This document shows positions 33,645 through 45,169 of a DNA stretch of 64,000 bases, piece after piece (positions within the stretch are counted from its first letter, which is position 1; the number at the start of each line of letters is the position of its first letter). The notes under the pieces are model-generated. The model was given only the letters and a program-made list of their open reading frames with translations. It was not told where the DNA came from and ran no database searches. Made by a program: the position numbers and the translations under genes. Source of the DNA: Tachypleus tridentatus (taxonomy: Eukaryota > Arthropoda > Merostomata > Xiphosura > Limulidae); assembly GCF_004210375.1 (NCBI RefSeq), contig NC_134834.1, positions 96,662,170-96,726,169 of the forward strand. The letters run 5' to 3'.

Positions 33645-36197
33645 CAATATTTTTTATCTTAGTTATATTTTTATTCCAAATGCATAGAAATATCAAAATT
33701 GTAATAAAATATTTGGACAACATTTCTTTCAAGTTTATAGAAATTAAAATATTACACATAGATGGAATTTTTTCTCTCTTTTTTAAGATCCAGAAAGTAA
33801 TGTTATTTGCAAGAAGAAATTGTAAAATAAAAATATCAAACAAAATACTGAGGAAAGGACTATTAATGTTGATGTTAATAATGCTAAGAATAGTCTTCAT
33901 AACTGTATTAATAGACAGTATCAAAAGCATAGTATGTCTGCTTTGAGCGCAAATGTATCATAAAGAAATACTACAGATCTGGAATAAGACACTCATTATA
34001 AATGTAAATCACGCAAAACTAAATAGTAGAAGATCGAGGCGGCATCTTGTACAAGTCGGAAAAATCAGCTCGAGTTTCACGGATTTAATTTCTTCTGTCG
34101 TGTATTAACAACACATTAGACACAACACATCGTCCAAATTTTAAAATAATAGCGTGGAAAATTCAAACTAATTTTTTTTTATTATTTGTTAACGTTTTCG
34201 GTTTCTATGCGCTACTCGTTCTTAATGTTTTGGCTTCGTTAGAAACATTTATTTGCTGAAGAATCAATATTTTAATAGACGATAACAGTTCTTAGGAGAA
34301 AGTCGCAATGTGGAAAATCGCTTATTTTGAACTTCTGGCCAACAAAAGAATTGCAGCTAGAATCCGTTGGCACAAGTACAAGTGGAAACTATAATACTCT
34401 TGTCTCAATACACAAGTTATTTTTCCTTTGTTCAATTAAACGGTTTGAAAAAAAATGGTCATTTTGGAACGTCATCGTAACATGATGTCCAGAAATAGTA
34501 ACGAATTTTGAAAACTGATTCTTTTTATCTTAAGTATTGAACAAGATACGTTTTAGCTTTCTTTAAGGAAACAGCTGAGCATATCATGCTAGCCGTTTCT
34601 TGTTCACAATATATATTGTCACTTGCATCAGATTCTACGTAAAATTAATTACTTCTGTTAGAACATTATCCGCATTGATGCACAACTGAAGATTGCTAAA
34701 TTTAATATAAAAGCTGCCATCAGAAGGCACGAAGAATCACAGGGAAATAAGTTGATTGTAAAACAGATCAAAACAAATCAATATTACAATATTAAATAAG
34801 AAGCTTTAACTTGAATAAACGTATCGCTCCCCCGTCGCGTATTGTATTCTTTATATATTTTTTGGTGATTATTATCAAACCAGTATTATCGCCAAAAGAC
34901 AAATACAATACCAAACTTGCTGGATAGATGGTAATGTGATAATTAGAAGCGACTCAGACAAGAACTTTTATAGTACGTAATAATAATACCTTTCACGAAC
35001 AAACTGAATACAGAACTTTCGCTGCCAGTCGGATTCTTTCTCTTATCTGTTACTTAAGTTTGCATAAAAGTAAAGCAAGATGGAAATAACCTGCATAAGT
35101 ATATGGGCTCATAGGAGGATATATTTCTATAATGCAATGTAATTTTTGTTCTAAATGTTATGGTAAAACGAAATAGTTCCAGAGGTATACTACACTAACA
35201 CCTTATATCTGTCACAAATGTGCCATAAATGTGCTAAGTATACAAATGCATTCAACAGTTGTCTTTATAATAATACAAGATTAGTAAAACTCGTTAATTT
35301 AAAAAGGGGGGAATAGCAAACGTCATACAACTTGAATCAAAATTCAAGTGTCATATTTTCAAGCCTACAACTAAGGACTTTACAAAAATTAAACAAACAA
35401 GCAATGAATAGTGTCTACATTATAGCTACGAATCCATGTTTTGATTCCCTGTCTACAGTACTTATCAATTTTAGTAGAGTCAAAATATGGATTTGTAGGT
35501 AGAGAAAATAATATATACAATACTTTTAGCTTTCCTTGTTTACTTTTTTTAAAAAAAAGAGTTCATAGTTGTGGCTTAAAAATGCAATCTATTTATTTTG
35601 ATTAATCTATTTCTGTAGCTTCTCGACGATCTCTATTTCTCCTTTTTAAGTGTATACTTTTTACTAATCTTGTTTATTTACATTTATGGAGAATAAGTTT
35701 TAAGCTACATATGTGCATATACGTTCAGTTGAATGCTACTTATTCTTCAATAGTTTACTGTTACATTGCTTTTTTTCACCCAAGCGCCACACTGACATTA
35801 TTCAAAATAAATAACAAATGCACTTCAAATAATAAACACATGTACTGGTATATGCAATAGTACCATATACAAGAGAAGTAAATACTGAAAACGCACTCAC
35901 GATTTCAGTTAAGTTAAAGAAACATAGAAAAATTCACCACCATTGTCTGAGTAGGGGAATATACTATATTAATCATCTGGTGTTAAATATTTCCAGAAAT
36001 ATAGTCGCGAAAATCCAAATAGAAACAGAATCTTTCACGTGATAGGTTTTGATGAGTGCGCTTAAAACAATGCTTGAGTTGTAATTTCAAAATGCGCACA
36101 CAAGGAAAACTCCCGATTGTTTAATAGCAGAAAAATAATGATTTATAAAATTTCGCATTATGAGAAACTTAGGGAAATCGAATTAAATTTAAAGTAC
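33645..36197. other. Non-coding stretch with two imperfect hairpins
   Basis: 2.5 kb without a supported gene; the overlapping 88- and 108-codon frames at about 33604-33946 are AT-driven. Imperfect inverted repeats occur at 34840-34910 and 35426-35498. Confidence 0.5.
35426..35498. repeat. Imperfect inverted repeat (hairpin), arms about 21 bp
   Basis: CTACGAATCCATGTTTTGAT (35426) is the complement, with a few mismatches, of ATCAAAATATGGATTTGTAG-like sequence ending at 35498; loop about 30 bp. May be a small non-autonomous transposon relic or chance. Confidence 0.6.
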
Positions 36198-36501
36198 TCT
36201 CTCAGGTTTTTGAAAATCCCTGTGCGATCCTATCCAAGAGTAGATATCACTTACAATAATTTTATAGTGGAGTTATAATAGAGAGTTGTAGCTTGAACAT
36301 CTCTCTTTTTTGAAAATCCCTGTGCGATCCTATCCCAGCGTAGATATTACTTACAATAATTTTATAGAGGAGTTATAATAGAGAGTTGTAGCTTGAACAT
36401 CTCTCAGGTTTTTAAAAATCCCTGTGCGATCCTATCCCAAAGTAGATATTGCTAACAATAATTTTATAGTGGAGTTATAATGGAGAGTTGTAGCTTGAAC
36501 A
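36198..36501. repeat. Tandem repeat, about 102-bp unit, three copies
   Basis: Units at 36198-36299, 36300-36399 and 36400-36501 each carry CCCTGTGCGATCCTATCC, ACAATAATTTTATAG and AGAGTTGTAGCTTGAACA. Only a handful of differences separate them, so the array is recent compared with the degenerate minisatellites elsewhere in the window. Confidence 0.95.
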
Positions 36502-37409
36502 AACTGTCAGTAGTAGATTTGCTTACTTTTTTGCGATCTCTATTTTTATATTTTAAATTCTCAATTTTTAATTATGTTGTATGCTGACTTTATTAAGTAA
36601 TAGGCAAATGTATATATGCGTAGAGTAAGGCTCAACCCTCACTAAGCGCGTATAATATTTTATTAGTAGAAAAGCAGCCTTTTCAATAAAATAAATATGT
36701 CTAAAACACAGCTTAAATAAAACTTCGTGTTTTTTTAAACACACGTTTAACACGCTTCGAATGCAAAGTCAGACGCTTATAAGAACATCGCATCTATTTT
36801 GTATTTATAGCCACGTTACTGAGCTTTAAATTAAAAATTAATAGACTTGTAATTCAATCATGAACATTCACTGCCTTTTATATAATGTACTTGTATAAGT
36901 TTTAGTGCAAAATACCGAGTCACGAGTGCTGTAGACTTGTGAAACAATATGACTTATAACATGAACAAACAAGAAAATTTTGATTTTTTGTCCAAAAAAT
37001 CGTGAAATCATTTATTTTGTTTAATATGAACGTTGGCGTGGTCAGAACAACTGAAAAGGAAGATTTTTTTAAAGAATAAGTATGTTTTTCATGTGTTTTT
37101 TGCCCGAATATTATATTAAAGTTTCGAGCAAATTCATGCGCGATCCCTATTATGAACCACTATCGTGGTTTATGACAATTGAAATTTTAAACTAAACATC
37201 ACCTAATGCGATACATGGGTTAAATATTCAGGTCAAGTTCCTCGGCACTCAGGCGTGCCCGGACTGAGTTTTGAAATAATAACCATTGGGGCACAAGCAA
37301 CTAAGCACACCCCGCCGTTGTAAGTTATTTGTCCAACCATCTGAATCGAATGACAGGATTGACTGTTATCTGCATACCGTGTTCACAACTAATAGTACTT
37401 AACGTGATA
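36502..37409. other. Non-coding stretch, possible older repeat near its end
   Basis: About 37220-37400 has composition unlike its AT-rich surroundings and, together with 37686-37760, may be one older element split by the SINE at 37410. Confidence 0.4.
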
Positions 37410-37674
37410 GGCCCGGCAAGGCCAGATGGTTAAGGCGTTTGACTCGAAATTCGAGAGTACTTAGCTCGAATCCCTGTCACGCCGACCATGCTAGCCCTTT
37501 CAGTCGTGGAGGAGTTATAATATGACGGTCAATCCAACTATTCGTTGTTAAAAAGAGTTTACAGTGAGTACCGATGACTAGCTGCCTTCCCTCTAGTCTT
37601 ATACTGCTAAATTAGAAACGGCCAGCGCAGATAACTCTCGTGTAGCTTTGCGCGAATTTGAAAACCAAACAAAC
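37410..37674 (+). mobile_element. SINE-A copy with target-site duplication
   Basis: Starts GGCCCGGCAAGGCCAGATGG and ends in an AAAC tail. ACTTAACGTGATA (37397-37409) and ACTTAGCGTGCTA (37673-37685, overlapping the tail by two bases) form a 13-bp duplication with three mismatches. Part of the GGCGGTGGGTGG block is lost. Confidence 0.9.
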
Positions 37675-37685
37675 TTAGCGTGCTA

Positions 37686-40600
37686 TTCATCAAGTCCTGA
37701 ACTTTGGACCTCACGATCAGTAGCCTGACACATAACCAGTAAGTCACACCTGGCTCGAGATTAACACAGAAACAAATCAAAATACGTAATAATGGTGGTG
37801 TTATTGTAACATCATTATAATGATTTCAAACGTTTTTTTACATAAGAAACATGTTTTTGCTTTTATTGTATTCAGAGCTTTCTGGTGCTATTCTAAGAAT
37901 GCCGAATAGTTTCTGTAGTTACCGTTACTTGTACCATGATTAATATTTACATAAAGAAGCTATAATTGATAGTGCATTCAGTTTTGGATCGTCCTTTCAT
38001 CATTCTCTTTATTTATTAAAATTATTAAAAGAGAAGTTAAGTTGTCGATATATAAGCTACTTAATTGAATAATCATTTCGTTACCAAAATTTCAAATCAG
38101 AAAATCAATCAGTTACGTTATTTGTATAACGTAATATCTGACAATACATTTTATTTTTTCTGAAATATTATATGTCCAAGACATGAGGAGGAAGTGAAAA
38201 TACCTACATGAATATCTAATAAATTATCTGCTATAGCATAATTTTAATCGCTTTTATTTCTATGCACAAAATATAGTCATGTCGGATATTGTTTTTCACC
38301 ATTTGTTCCTTTCGTTGGTAATAAAAAAACTGATTCAATTAATATTCTTTAAAGTTTTAACAGAATTAATTTCTGTTTTATTCACAATCCATCTGGATTT
38401 CAGATACAAAAGTTCTATGAAGACATCTCAATGCCGGTAACTTAATAACGATTTCATAATTAATGTTTGCAGATTTTATTTTATCGTTTAACATTTTATA
38501 CATGTGTTATTGAATATGTGTACGTATTAAATCACTTATTATAAACACTATAAACGGATGATTTAGTGAAACAGTTGTTAGATACGGAGTTACAGTCAGA
38601 CAGCATGCTTGTATACCAAATAGTTAATGTCGATATTTTTGCTAGTATGTATTTTAAAGATCATTTTCTTGATTTTATTTGTAGCCTTTGGTTTTCACGA
38701 CTTAAGTTCTTTATTCTACAAGATAGATAAATTATCATGTAAACGCAAGCCATATTTCGCCAAAGATAAATCAATCAGTTAAAAACTCAACTTGATCGTG
38801 ACCTTAGAATTAGTGAATCCATTTTAAAAGGTTGAAAAAATAAAGAAAACTTCGCGCTCTGCCTTGAATGTTTCAGAAGAAATATCTGATCTCCAGAAAC
38901 TCAAATGTTGAATTTCTATCTTCGTTGCATATACTATATTTTGGTTATCATAATTCATTGTGTTCATTTAGAAGATATGTTTACCAAAGGGTTTGAGTTA
39001 AGATATTTATTATTTTTATTCCTTTTGAGCCTAGTCGTAGCTTTTATTGATATTACAGAACTCACAAAAACAATAAATATCTCAACATGAAGCAATCACA
39101 AACAGAGTTTTTCAAAAATTCAGTAATGAAATAATGCAAAAATGAGTGTTGTAATATATTTCATTTAATAAAAATAATTAATCACTACAACATCTATCAC
39201 ATTTTAACGTGTATCCGTCTACTATATCTCATCAACTAACCCACTCTTCCACTCATTCAAAAAAATATCGTGCAAGAAACCATATTTGTTAAAGTGGCGT
39301 GAATAACAAAAGTTTAGGAAAAGCTGACTTAAGTAATTATTCTGTCCTAGCTCGCAAAACCTGCAAAACAGAATACAAAGATTTTAAGTTATTCTTTACC
39401 CTATAGAAAAATGGTATAATTAATACGGTATAGTAATTACTTACATTATGTTGTTTTATGTACCGTGCTCTATACTTACCTACTATAAAAGGTTTATAAA
39501 TTTCTGGAGCTATTCATTTGAAAATACGGGTTTATAAGTTCTTTGCAGTATAAACCACAATCGCTTGAGAAAAATGTAACAAATATATACACAAAATCCA
39601 AAGACTATTTCCGTTTATACATATAGTTTTTAGGAAGTTTTGCAATTTCTCGTATTATTTAAGTTACAGTTGTGAAATCAATATTTCTGTAACAGTTTTA
39701 AAGAAAATATTTAACTCGTAATTTTTTATTATGCACTGTGTGTATAACCGTAATTAGTAACTTAATATTATACCAACGCTTCCTGCCATTCGATTTGGAA
39801 TATGAAAGATGTATGTCGATTTTAGGTTTGAGAAATATCCTTAAAACTTACGAGTTAAGGGAAAAAAAGAAATAGGTAAAATGTTATATTTAAATACCAA
39901 TAAAATCAAATTTACTAATATATAAATCAATAGTTTTTCAGACGTAAAAAAGAGTGTAGTAAGTTAGGCTATGTAAGTTAAGTTTATATTTTTGATAATA
40001 TCTATCTCATTTTAAACAGAAAAGTCTAAATTTATTCTTCCTCACTAATGAATTTCTTATCACGGGATATATTATTTCTACTGGTAGATAAAGTTATGTG
40101 CATGTTTTATATTGTTCTTTATAACATAGAAAGTTACAAAACCAAAATAACAGAAGAGCCAACACGTTTACTAGTGAATACATTTTTCAAATACATAACT
40201 CAATCATGTCATCCACATGTATCACAGGACAATTATCTCACATGCTGCATACATAAAAAGTTAAATGGGCGTCATTTGGGTTAAGTCTGCACTTTTATGT
40301 CTTTGATTCACAATTATTTAGATAATATCATTTTATAAACGTTACGTCATGAGAATTTATTATTTATTAAAGTATATATCTATAGTTACCTGGAAGAAAG
40401 GCAAACAGTCAGAGAGACTTATGACAAAAGCTGCCATAGTCGATTTGAAAAAGTGGTATGTACACACACGCACAGTACTTTGCAAAAGTATTAGGGAAAA
40501 AAAAAATTATATTTTAGGCTACTTTCATAGAAGGTAAATCACGGGTGAAACATCAAATTTTTATTAATTTTTATGTTTAGTACAACAGTAATTCAGTCGA

Positions 40601-40700
40601 AGTGCTTGAGTTCAACAAACAGTTAATATTTTATGTGTCTCTCAGGCATTGTTGCAACATATTTAGTCAAAGTGTTCTTTGGGACCTTATTCTAAATGTC
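37686..40700. other. Long non-coding stretch, nothing recognised
   Basis: 3 kb of AT-rich DNA. Frames of 60-78 codons (38905, 40048, 40349) lack known motifs. 37686-37760 may belong to an older element (see the preceding stretch). Confidence 0.5.
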
Positions 40701-40799
40701 TCTAATACGTTCCCATAAAATTTATTTGTAAGAAACTATTCATTTCTCAACTTTTTGATCTATCAAATCACATATCTTTACAATTGAGTTACATCATTT

Positions 40800-41480
40800 G
40801 TATCACTCCAGCAGCTTATTTCTTAGCTAAATAATTTTTACATGTATTTGATAAATGTTTGGGGTTATTATATTCTTGGTAGTAGAATACTTTACCAATA
40901 ATACACAAATCTCTGGGTAACAATAACGGATCAGTATCTGGTGGTACTTGTACATGTCCATTATTCCATGTATTTTGCAAATACCTCTTGTCGTTTCAAT
41001 AGAAAAACACCCCAAACAACCATACTACCTCTCACATATTTCACTGTAGGCACAATGCTTTAAGGTAGCTTTCTTTAGTCGGAGGTACAACCTACACTTT
41101 GAACCAAATATCTCAAACTTGAACTCACCTGTCCATAATACACTTTTGGCATTTTTCAAACAAATTTCACACTCTTAAAAGTATCTGGAGATCGAAGTAA
41201 AAGGTTTTAAACTGCTACGCTACCAAATATTTTATTTTCATTGAACCTTATCGATACTGTAGATCTAGACACTTTTCTTTAATTTGATACGCGGTCGTTT
41301 ATCTCATACTTGAAACAGTTGTAGCTTCCTTCTCTCCTGAAGATACTCAACATCAGTATCAGTGAGTTTTGTGATATTTTCAAATCTATCTGACTCAGTC
41401 TGACGATCTAGGGTGTACTTGACACAGTTTGGAAAGCATTTCAAGTCTGCATCAGTTTGTCAGAGAGTTCAACCAGCATT
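40800..41480 (-). mobile_element. Tc1-like transposase remnant, different lineage from the 5.5-kb element
   Basis: On minus, VLWTGEFKFEIFG (about 41104-41142) matches the Tc1 LWTDESKFEIFG block with the first catalytic Asp changed to Gly (GGT). After a one-base frame change at the TTTGGGG run near 41012 comes GCFSIETTRG...KIHGIMDMYKYHQIL (to about 40930), matching WGCFS...KIDGIM...YxQIL. Many stops upstream and downstream; terminal repeats not identified. Confidence 0.8.
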
Positions 41481-41584
41481 CACGGTGCTGCGATCTCTTT
41501 CCTTTGCTGACAATTATATACGCTTTTGAAGCCGTGACAACAAAACATAATACATAATGTTAAAACCATTTTTATAAAGGTATA

Positions 41585-41715
41585 TTTGTGGGCCTATTTT
41601 ATTATAGAGACGCCACATCTGGCTATCTGCTGTGTCCACCGTGAGGAATCGAGCCCTTGATTTTAGCGTTGTGAATATGTAAACTTACTTCTGTCCCAGC
41701 GGGAGACATTTATTT
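41585..41715 (-). mobile_element. SINE-C copy
   Basis: Minus copy: ATAGAGACGCCACATCTGGC, TATCTGCTGTGTCCACCGTG, B box as GAATCGAGCCCTTGATTTTA, then GTCCCAGCGGGAGACAT at the head. AC tail almost lost. Confidence 0.72.
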
Positions 41716-42228
41716 GTGAAGTGCTATTAAATTGATTTCTTCTAGCATATACCGACACCATATGCTAGCTCCTTGCATGCTTCTTTCTATATAATTAAGA
41801 CATTGCACAGAGTTCCATGAAAATTATTTGAGACCCTAAATCTGATAATATGAAACGGTAAGAATGACAAAATATTCTTTTGTCCCAACTCTTTTTCACA
41901 GAAAATATATATGTACGAGAGTTACGAAATGACGTATCAAAAAAGAAAAATCTGTACTGTCAAATAGCTTAATATATATATATGTATATCCTTAATAATA
42001 AAAATAAAGTATAATAGTTTCAGTCTCAACTTTCAGTCTGTTCATAAATTAATTAGTTCCCACTCATCAGCCATTTGTTTCAGTCTGCAATTCTCCTACA
42101 AAACTGGTTGTGTTATATATTCAAAACAAATGTGACAAAACTGAAATTATGGAGAGGTTCTACTTCCAGAACAGTCTGTGAGAAATAATAATCAGTGACG
42201 ACGAGAAAACCCATTTGTAGAAAAAAAA
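41716..42228. other. Non-coding stretch, nothing recognised
   Basis: AT-rich DNA with a short TA microsatellite at about 41972-41985. Confidence 0.5.
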
Positions 42229-42276
42229 TATGTAAAAACGGCTGGTTTGGGTTAAGAAAATGTTTTATATAGAGAA

Positions 42277-42318
42277 GCGAACAACGTTTCGACCTTCTTC
42301 GGTCATCGTCAGGTTCAC
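42277..42318 (-). ncRNA. Hammerhead-ribozyme-like motif in the Penelope 3' region (left arm)
   Basis: In minus-strand order: GTGAAC (stem I), core CTGACGA (42306-42312), stem II GACC/GGTC closed by GAAGAA with one extra U before it, core GAAA, then CGTT and GTTCGC (stem I, 42277-42282), which pairs with GTGAAC over six positions with one G-U. Stem III would be only an A-U pair with a CG loop, the minimal form reported for Penelope-like hammerheads, thought to work as dimers through an AACGTT palindrome. Expected cleavage lies after GUU, just before GUUCGC. Activity is inference. Confidence 0.6.
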
Positions 42319-42425
42319 GAAGAAAGAAAGAGGTAACTGACCGATAGCTGACTACATATTTGAAGGGGGTTGTGTAACTGAGTGTGGGAATGTAGAGGGC
42401 GTGCTTAGATGTTTGATTATATTTA

Positions 42426-42731
42426 TTAATATAAGTATAAAGGTGTTCCTTTGTATTGATTTATTTTGAGCTTGAGTTGTTGTACAAGTAAGGCTTCTTT
42501 AATTTTGCGTTTGTTTATGTTTTTATTATTATTAAGTATTTGAGTGTTTTCTATGGTTATATTGTGTTCATTTTACTTACAGTGTTCGAAAACGTGTGAT
42601 GGTGACTTTTTGTGTTCTTTGAATCTGGTTTCCATTTTTCTAGTTTTTTCTCCAATATAGAAGTCGTGGCAGTTATCACATTGTATTTTATAAATAATGT
42701 TGGTGTGGTGTTTGTCAGTGTATTTTTTTAC
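42426..42731 (-). pseudogene. Penelope-like GIY-YIG endonuclease fragment (left arm)
   Basis: Open from the junction as YVKKYTDKHHTNIIYKIQCD..., with the paired Cys of CDNCHDF, the FYIG motif, then TRKMETRFKEHKK and SHVFEHCK, stopped by TAA at 42573-42575. Beyond the stop, the same frame continues NEHNITIENTQIL and ends KLKINQYKGTPLYLY before TAA at 42426-42428, the usual Penelope C terminus. One internal stop is the only clear defect in this segment. Confidence 0.85.
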
Positions 42732-42740
42732 ATAGTATAA

Positions 42741-42976
42741 ACCTATATTGGAGAAACAAGTAGAAAAATGGAAACCAGATTCAAAGAACTCAAAAAGTCA
42801 TCTTCACACGTTTTTGAACACTGTAAATAAAATAAACACAATATAACCATAGAAAACACCCAAATACTAAATAAAAAACAAACATAAACAAATGCAAAAT
42901 TAAAGAAAACTTACTTATACAACAATTCAAGCTAAAAATAAATCAATACAAAGGAACACCTTTATACCTATATTAA
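42741..42976 (+). pseudogene. Penelope-like GIY-YIG endonuclease fragment (right arm)
   Basis: YIGETSRKMETRFKELKK, then SHVFEHCK followed by TAA at the same codon as in the left arm. Further stops and a frame change follow, and KINQYKGTPLYLY ends at TAA 42974-42976. His in KEHKK is replaced by Leu. Confidence 0.82.
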
Positions 42977-43075
42977 TAAATATAATCAAACATTCAGTTA
43001 CACAAACACGCCCTCCATTCAGTTACACAACCCCTTCAATAGTTAGCTATCGATCAATTACCTCTTTCTTTCTTT

Positions 43076-43117
43076 GTAAACTTGACGATGACCGAAGAAG
43101 GTCGAAACGTTGTTCGC
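43076..43117 (+). ncRNA. Degenerate hammerhead-like motif (right arm)
   Basis: Same layout as the left arm but the core CTGACGA reads TTGACGA (43082-43088) and stem I has an A-C mismatch (GTAAAC against GTTCGC). The C-to-U core change should abolish cleavage if the left-arm model is right. Confidence 0.5.
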
Positions 43118-43165
43118 TCCTCTACATAAAACATTTTTTCAACCCAAACTAGCCGTTTTTATACA

Positions 43166-45169
43166 TATAGTCTGTCAGAAAATATTCAAAATCTCTGAAT
43201 AAGATGTCACATAATTAAATAATTAAAGTTTACAAATTTTTAATGAATCAAACAAGAGAGTTTTCAACAGGTGTTCTCCCAAATTTAGAAGAAGGACATT
43301 AAAATTTGATAAAATATTTTCAAAGAATAAATGCAGTGTTATAGCTCTGTAATTTTCGAATTGCTATGCCAGCCAGAATGAGTTTTAAAAATTTCTTTTC
43401 TGGTATTGAGAAACCTTTCCCTTTTGTGCATTTTCTTACATTGAAAGTACTTTGAAGTAATAGTTTGAGAATTGGATAGAATTGGCCGAATTGTTCCCAG
43501 TTCCTTACACTGAAGTAAGTACGCTGTCATCGAACAAATTTCTTTGCAAATTTCTTTTAAAGCAGAAATTGGTGATCATATCCTGGACATGTTGTAGATT
43601 ATATTTCTGAACACATTAAATTTTTTGATTGAAATGTTTTGTAATACTAAAAAAAATGACCCTAACAAAAAAAACTTAACTGACTCCACTATGGTTAAAA
43701 ACTTGCTGAAGGCAGTAAAAATGCTATAAGATATTTTACCGCTTTAAAGGACGTCTACACAAAATTGATGGAACTTACTGCCAACTTACAACGCTGTAAT
43801 GTCAAAAAAGAGACATAATAAGTAGTAAATTCAAAGAGAAGCAAGATAATAAAGAAGTAATTCTTCGGGAAGTAACAATGTAAACATTTCTATTGTGCCA
43901 CAAGTTATAACAATAACAAAAGCGTGTGTTTTCGGTAATATAAAAAATTCATCTTGTACAAACTGTACTGATAGGAGTAGAGCGAGACGTTTTGACAAGT
44001 AACAAATACAACTATGCCAATAAATGTTTCATGTTTTAAAACAGCATTTCTGAAACTGGAGTCTGTGAATCATAAGGAAGTCTGTGAGTCATGTTTGATA
44101 TTTCATTTCACATATGTTAATATAAGATTCTGTCTTATAGCTGTATATCAGTAGATATAAGGGTGAGAGAAGTGCTGAGATAGCATGTTCTTACTGCGCA
44201 GATGGTCCATTTTGATAGAGTAGAAACGATAAAGCAAAATTATCCCTGAATAACGCCTTAACTAGCCAAAGGATACCCACATGATCTACAGAAATAGGAT
44301 TTTTTGCCATATTATTAGACGTTGTTGATATTTTCTTAGGTAAATTTGATATTCACTTATGCTTTATTTCATAATCCATACTTCGTCTTTAGAATATATA
44401 ATACGGTTTGATACACGACAAAAGTAGACAAGGATTTACTTTTATACGTTTCTTTCTATCTGTGTAAAATGTTCTAATAATCATTTCACATATGAAAATA
44501 CAACATTTATAACTAATGGTTAAAGACCTTTGATGATTTCAGGATTTATTAGTTAAATTCCACGACGAAACGTCTAGTCGTATTTCTTTCAACGATCTCG
44601 CATCATAACAACGAACCTGGAAAACACTAATTGTATTGCGAAAGTCTCTTTCACTCAGGTTTAATGTTCAAAGCACTCTCTTTCCCTTTGCACACCTTCC
44701 ACAAGCTGTCCAGTTAATCAGGACATCGCTTTATTCCAGTATTCCTTTCAAGAGTTAGACAGCAAAGAAATACATAGACAACTTATGCAACATGTCTTTG
44801 TACAAAAAAGAATCAATGCCAATTTAATTGTTGCTGAATGACTTGTTTAGGTCTCTTTCTAGATAGTACTGATGCTTCCATTGGTCAATATTCCTTTGTT
44901 TTTCAATGTCATTAAGTACAATATATACTCTATTTTAAAAATTATAAATTTCTGATCAAAACATATGTTTATGATCTGACGACATTGGAAAGAACCATTG
45001 TTATCTATTCAAAAATCAATCAATTTGTGATGGCAGAAAACAATGCCAAAACGTAATTCTGATATATTCCATTCCAATGAGGCTATAAATCATCTGTAAT
45101 TGTCACAACACTTGCTGATTTGCATATATACAATTGTTTTACAATAAGTAATCAATAGTAACCCAATGC
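43166..45169. other. Non-coding stretch, nothing recognised
   Basis: 2 kb of AT-rich DNA. Around 44035-44090 a TTTCTGAAACTGGAGTCTGT phrase is followed by a near repeat (GTCTGTGAATCATAAGGAAGTCTGTGAGTCA); it could be an old transposon end but is not convincing. Confidence 0.45.

Larger units (their letters stand above)
42229..42740 (-). mobile_element. Penelope-like element, 3' end, left arm of an inverted pair
   Basis: Read on minus, this arm runs from the linker before the GIY-YIG domain through the C terminus and 3' untranslated region to the outer end AAACCAGCCGTTTTTAC. It meets the right arm head to head at about 42740. Penelope-like elements encode a reverse transcriptase fused to a GIY-YIG endonuclease; only the endonuclease end is present here. 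It carries more 5' sequence than the right arm (about 55 bases). Confidence 0.88.
42741..43165 (+). mobile_element. Penelope-like element, 3' end, right arm of an inverted pair
   Basis: Starts at ACCTATATTGGAGAAACAAG (YIGETS) and runs to CAAACTAGCCGTTTTTATAC. It mirrors the left arm along its whole length but has lost about 20-30 bases of the 3' untranslated part and carries more substitutions and frame breaks. Confidence 0.88.

Noticed and set aside
33604-33946. Overlapping 108- and 88-codon frames
   Set aside because: Low-complexity, I/K/N-rich translations of AT-rich DNA on opposite strands; one begins inside a SINE.
40048-40537. 78- and 62-codon plus frames
   Set aside because: No homology recognised and no supporting signals.
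44035-44095. hAT-type transposon end
   Set aside because: A short phrase resembling a hAT terminus, but no matching opposite end or 8-bp duplication was found.
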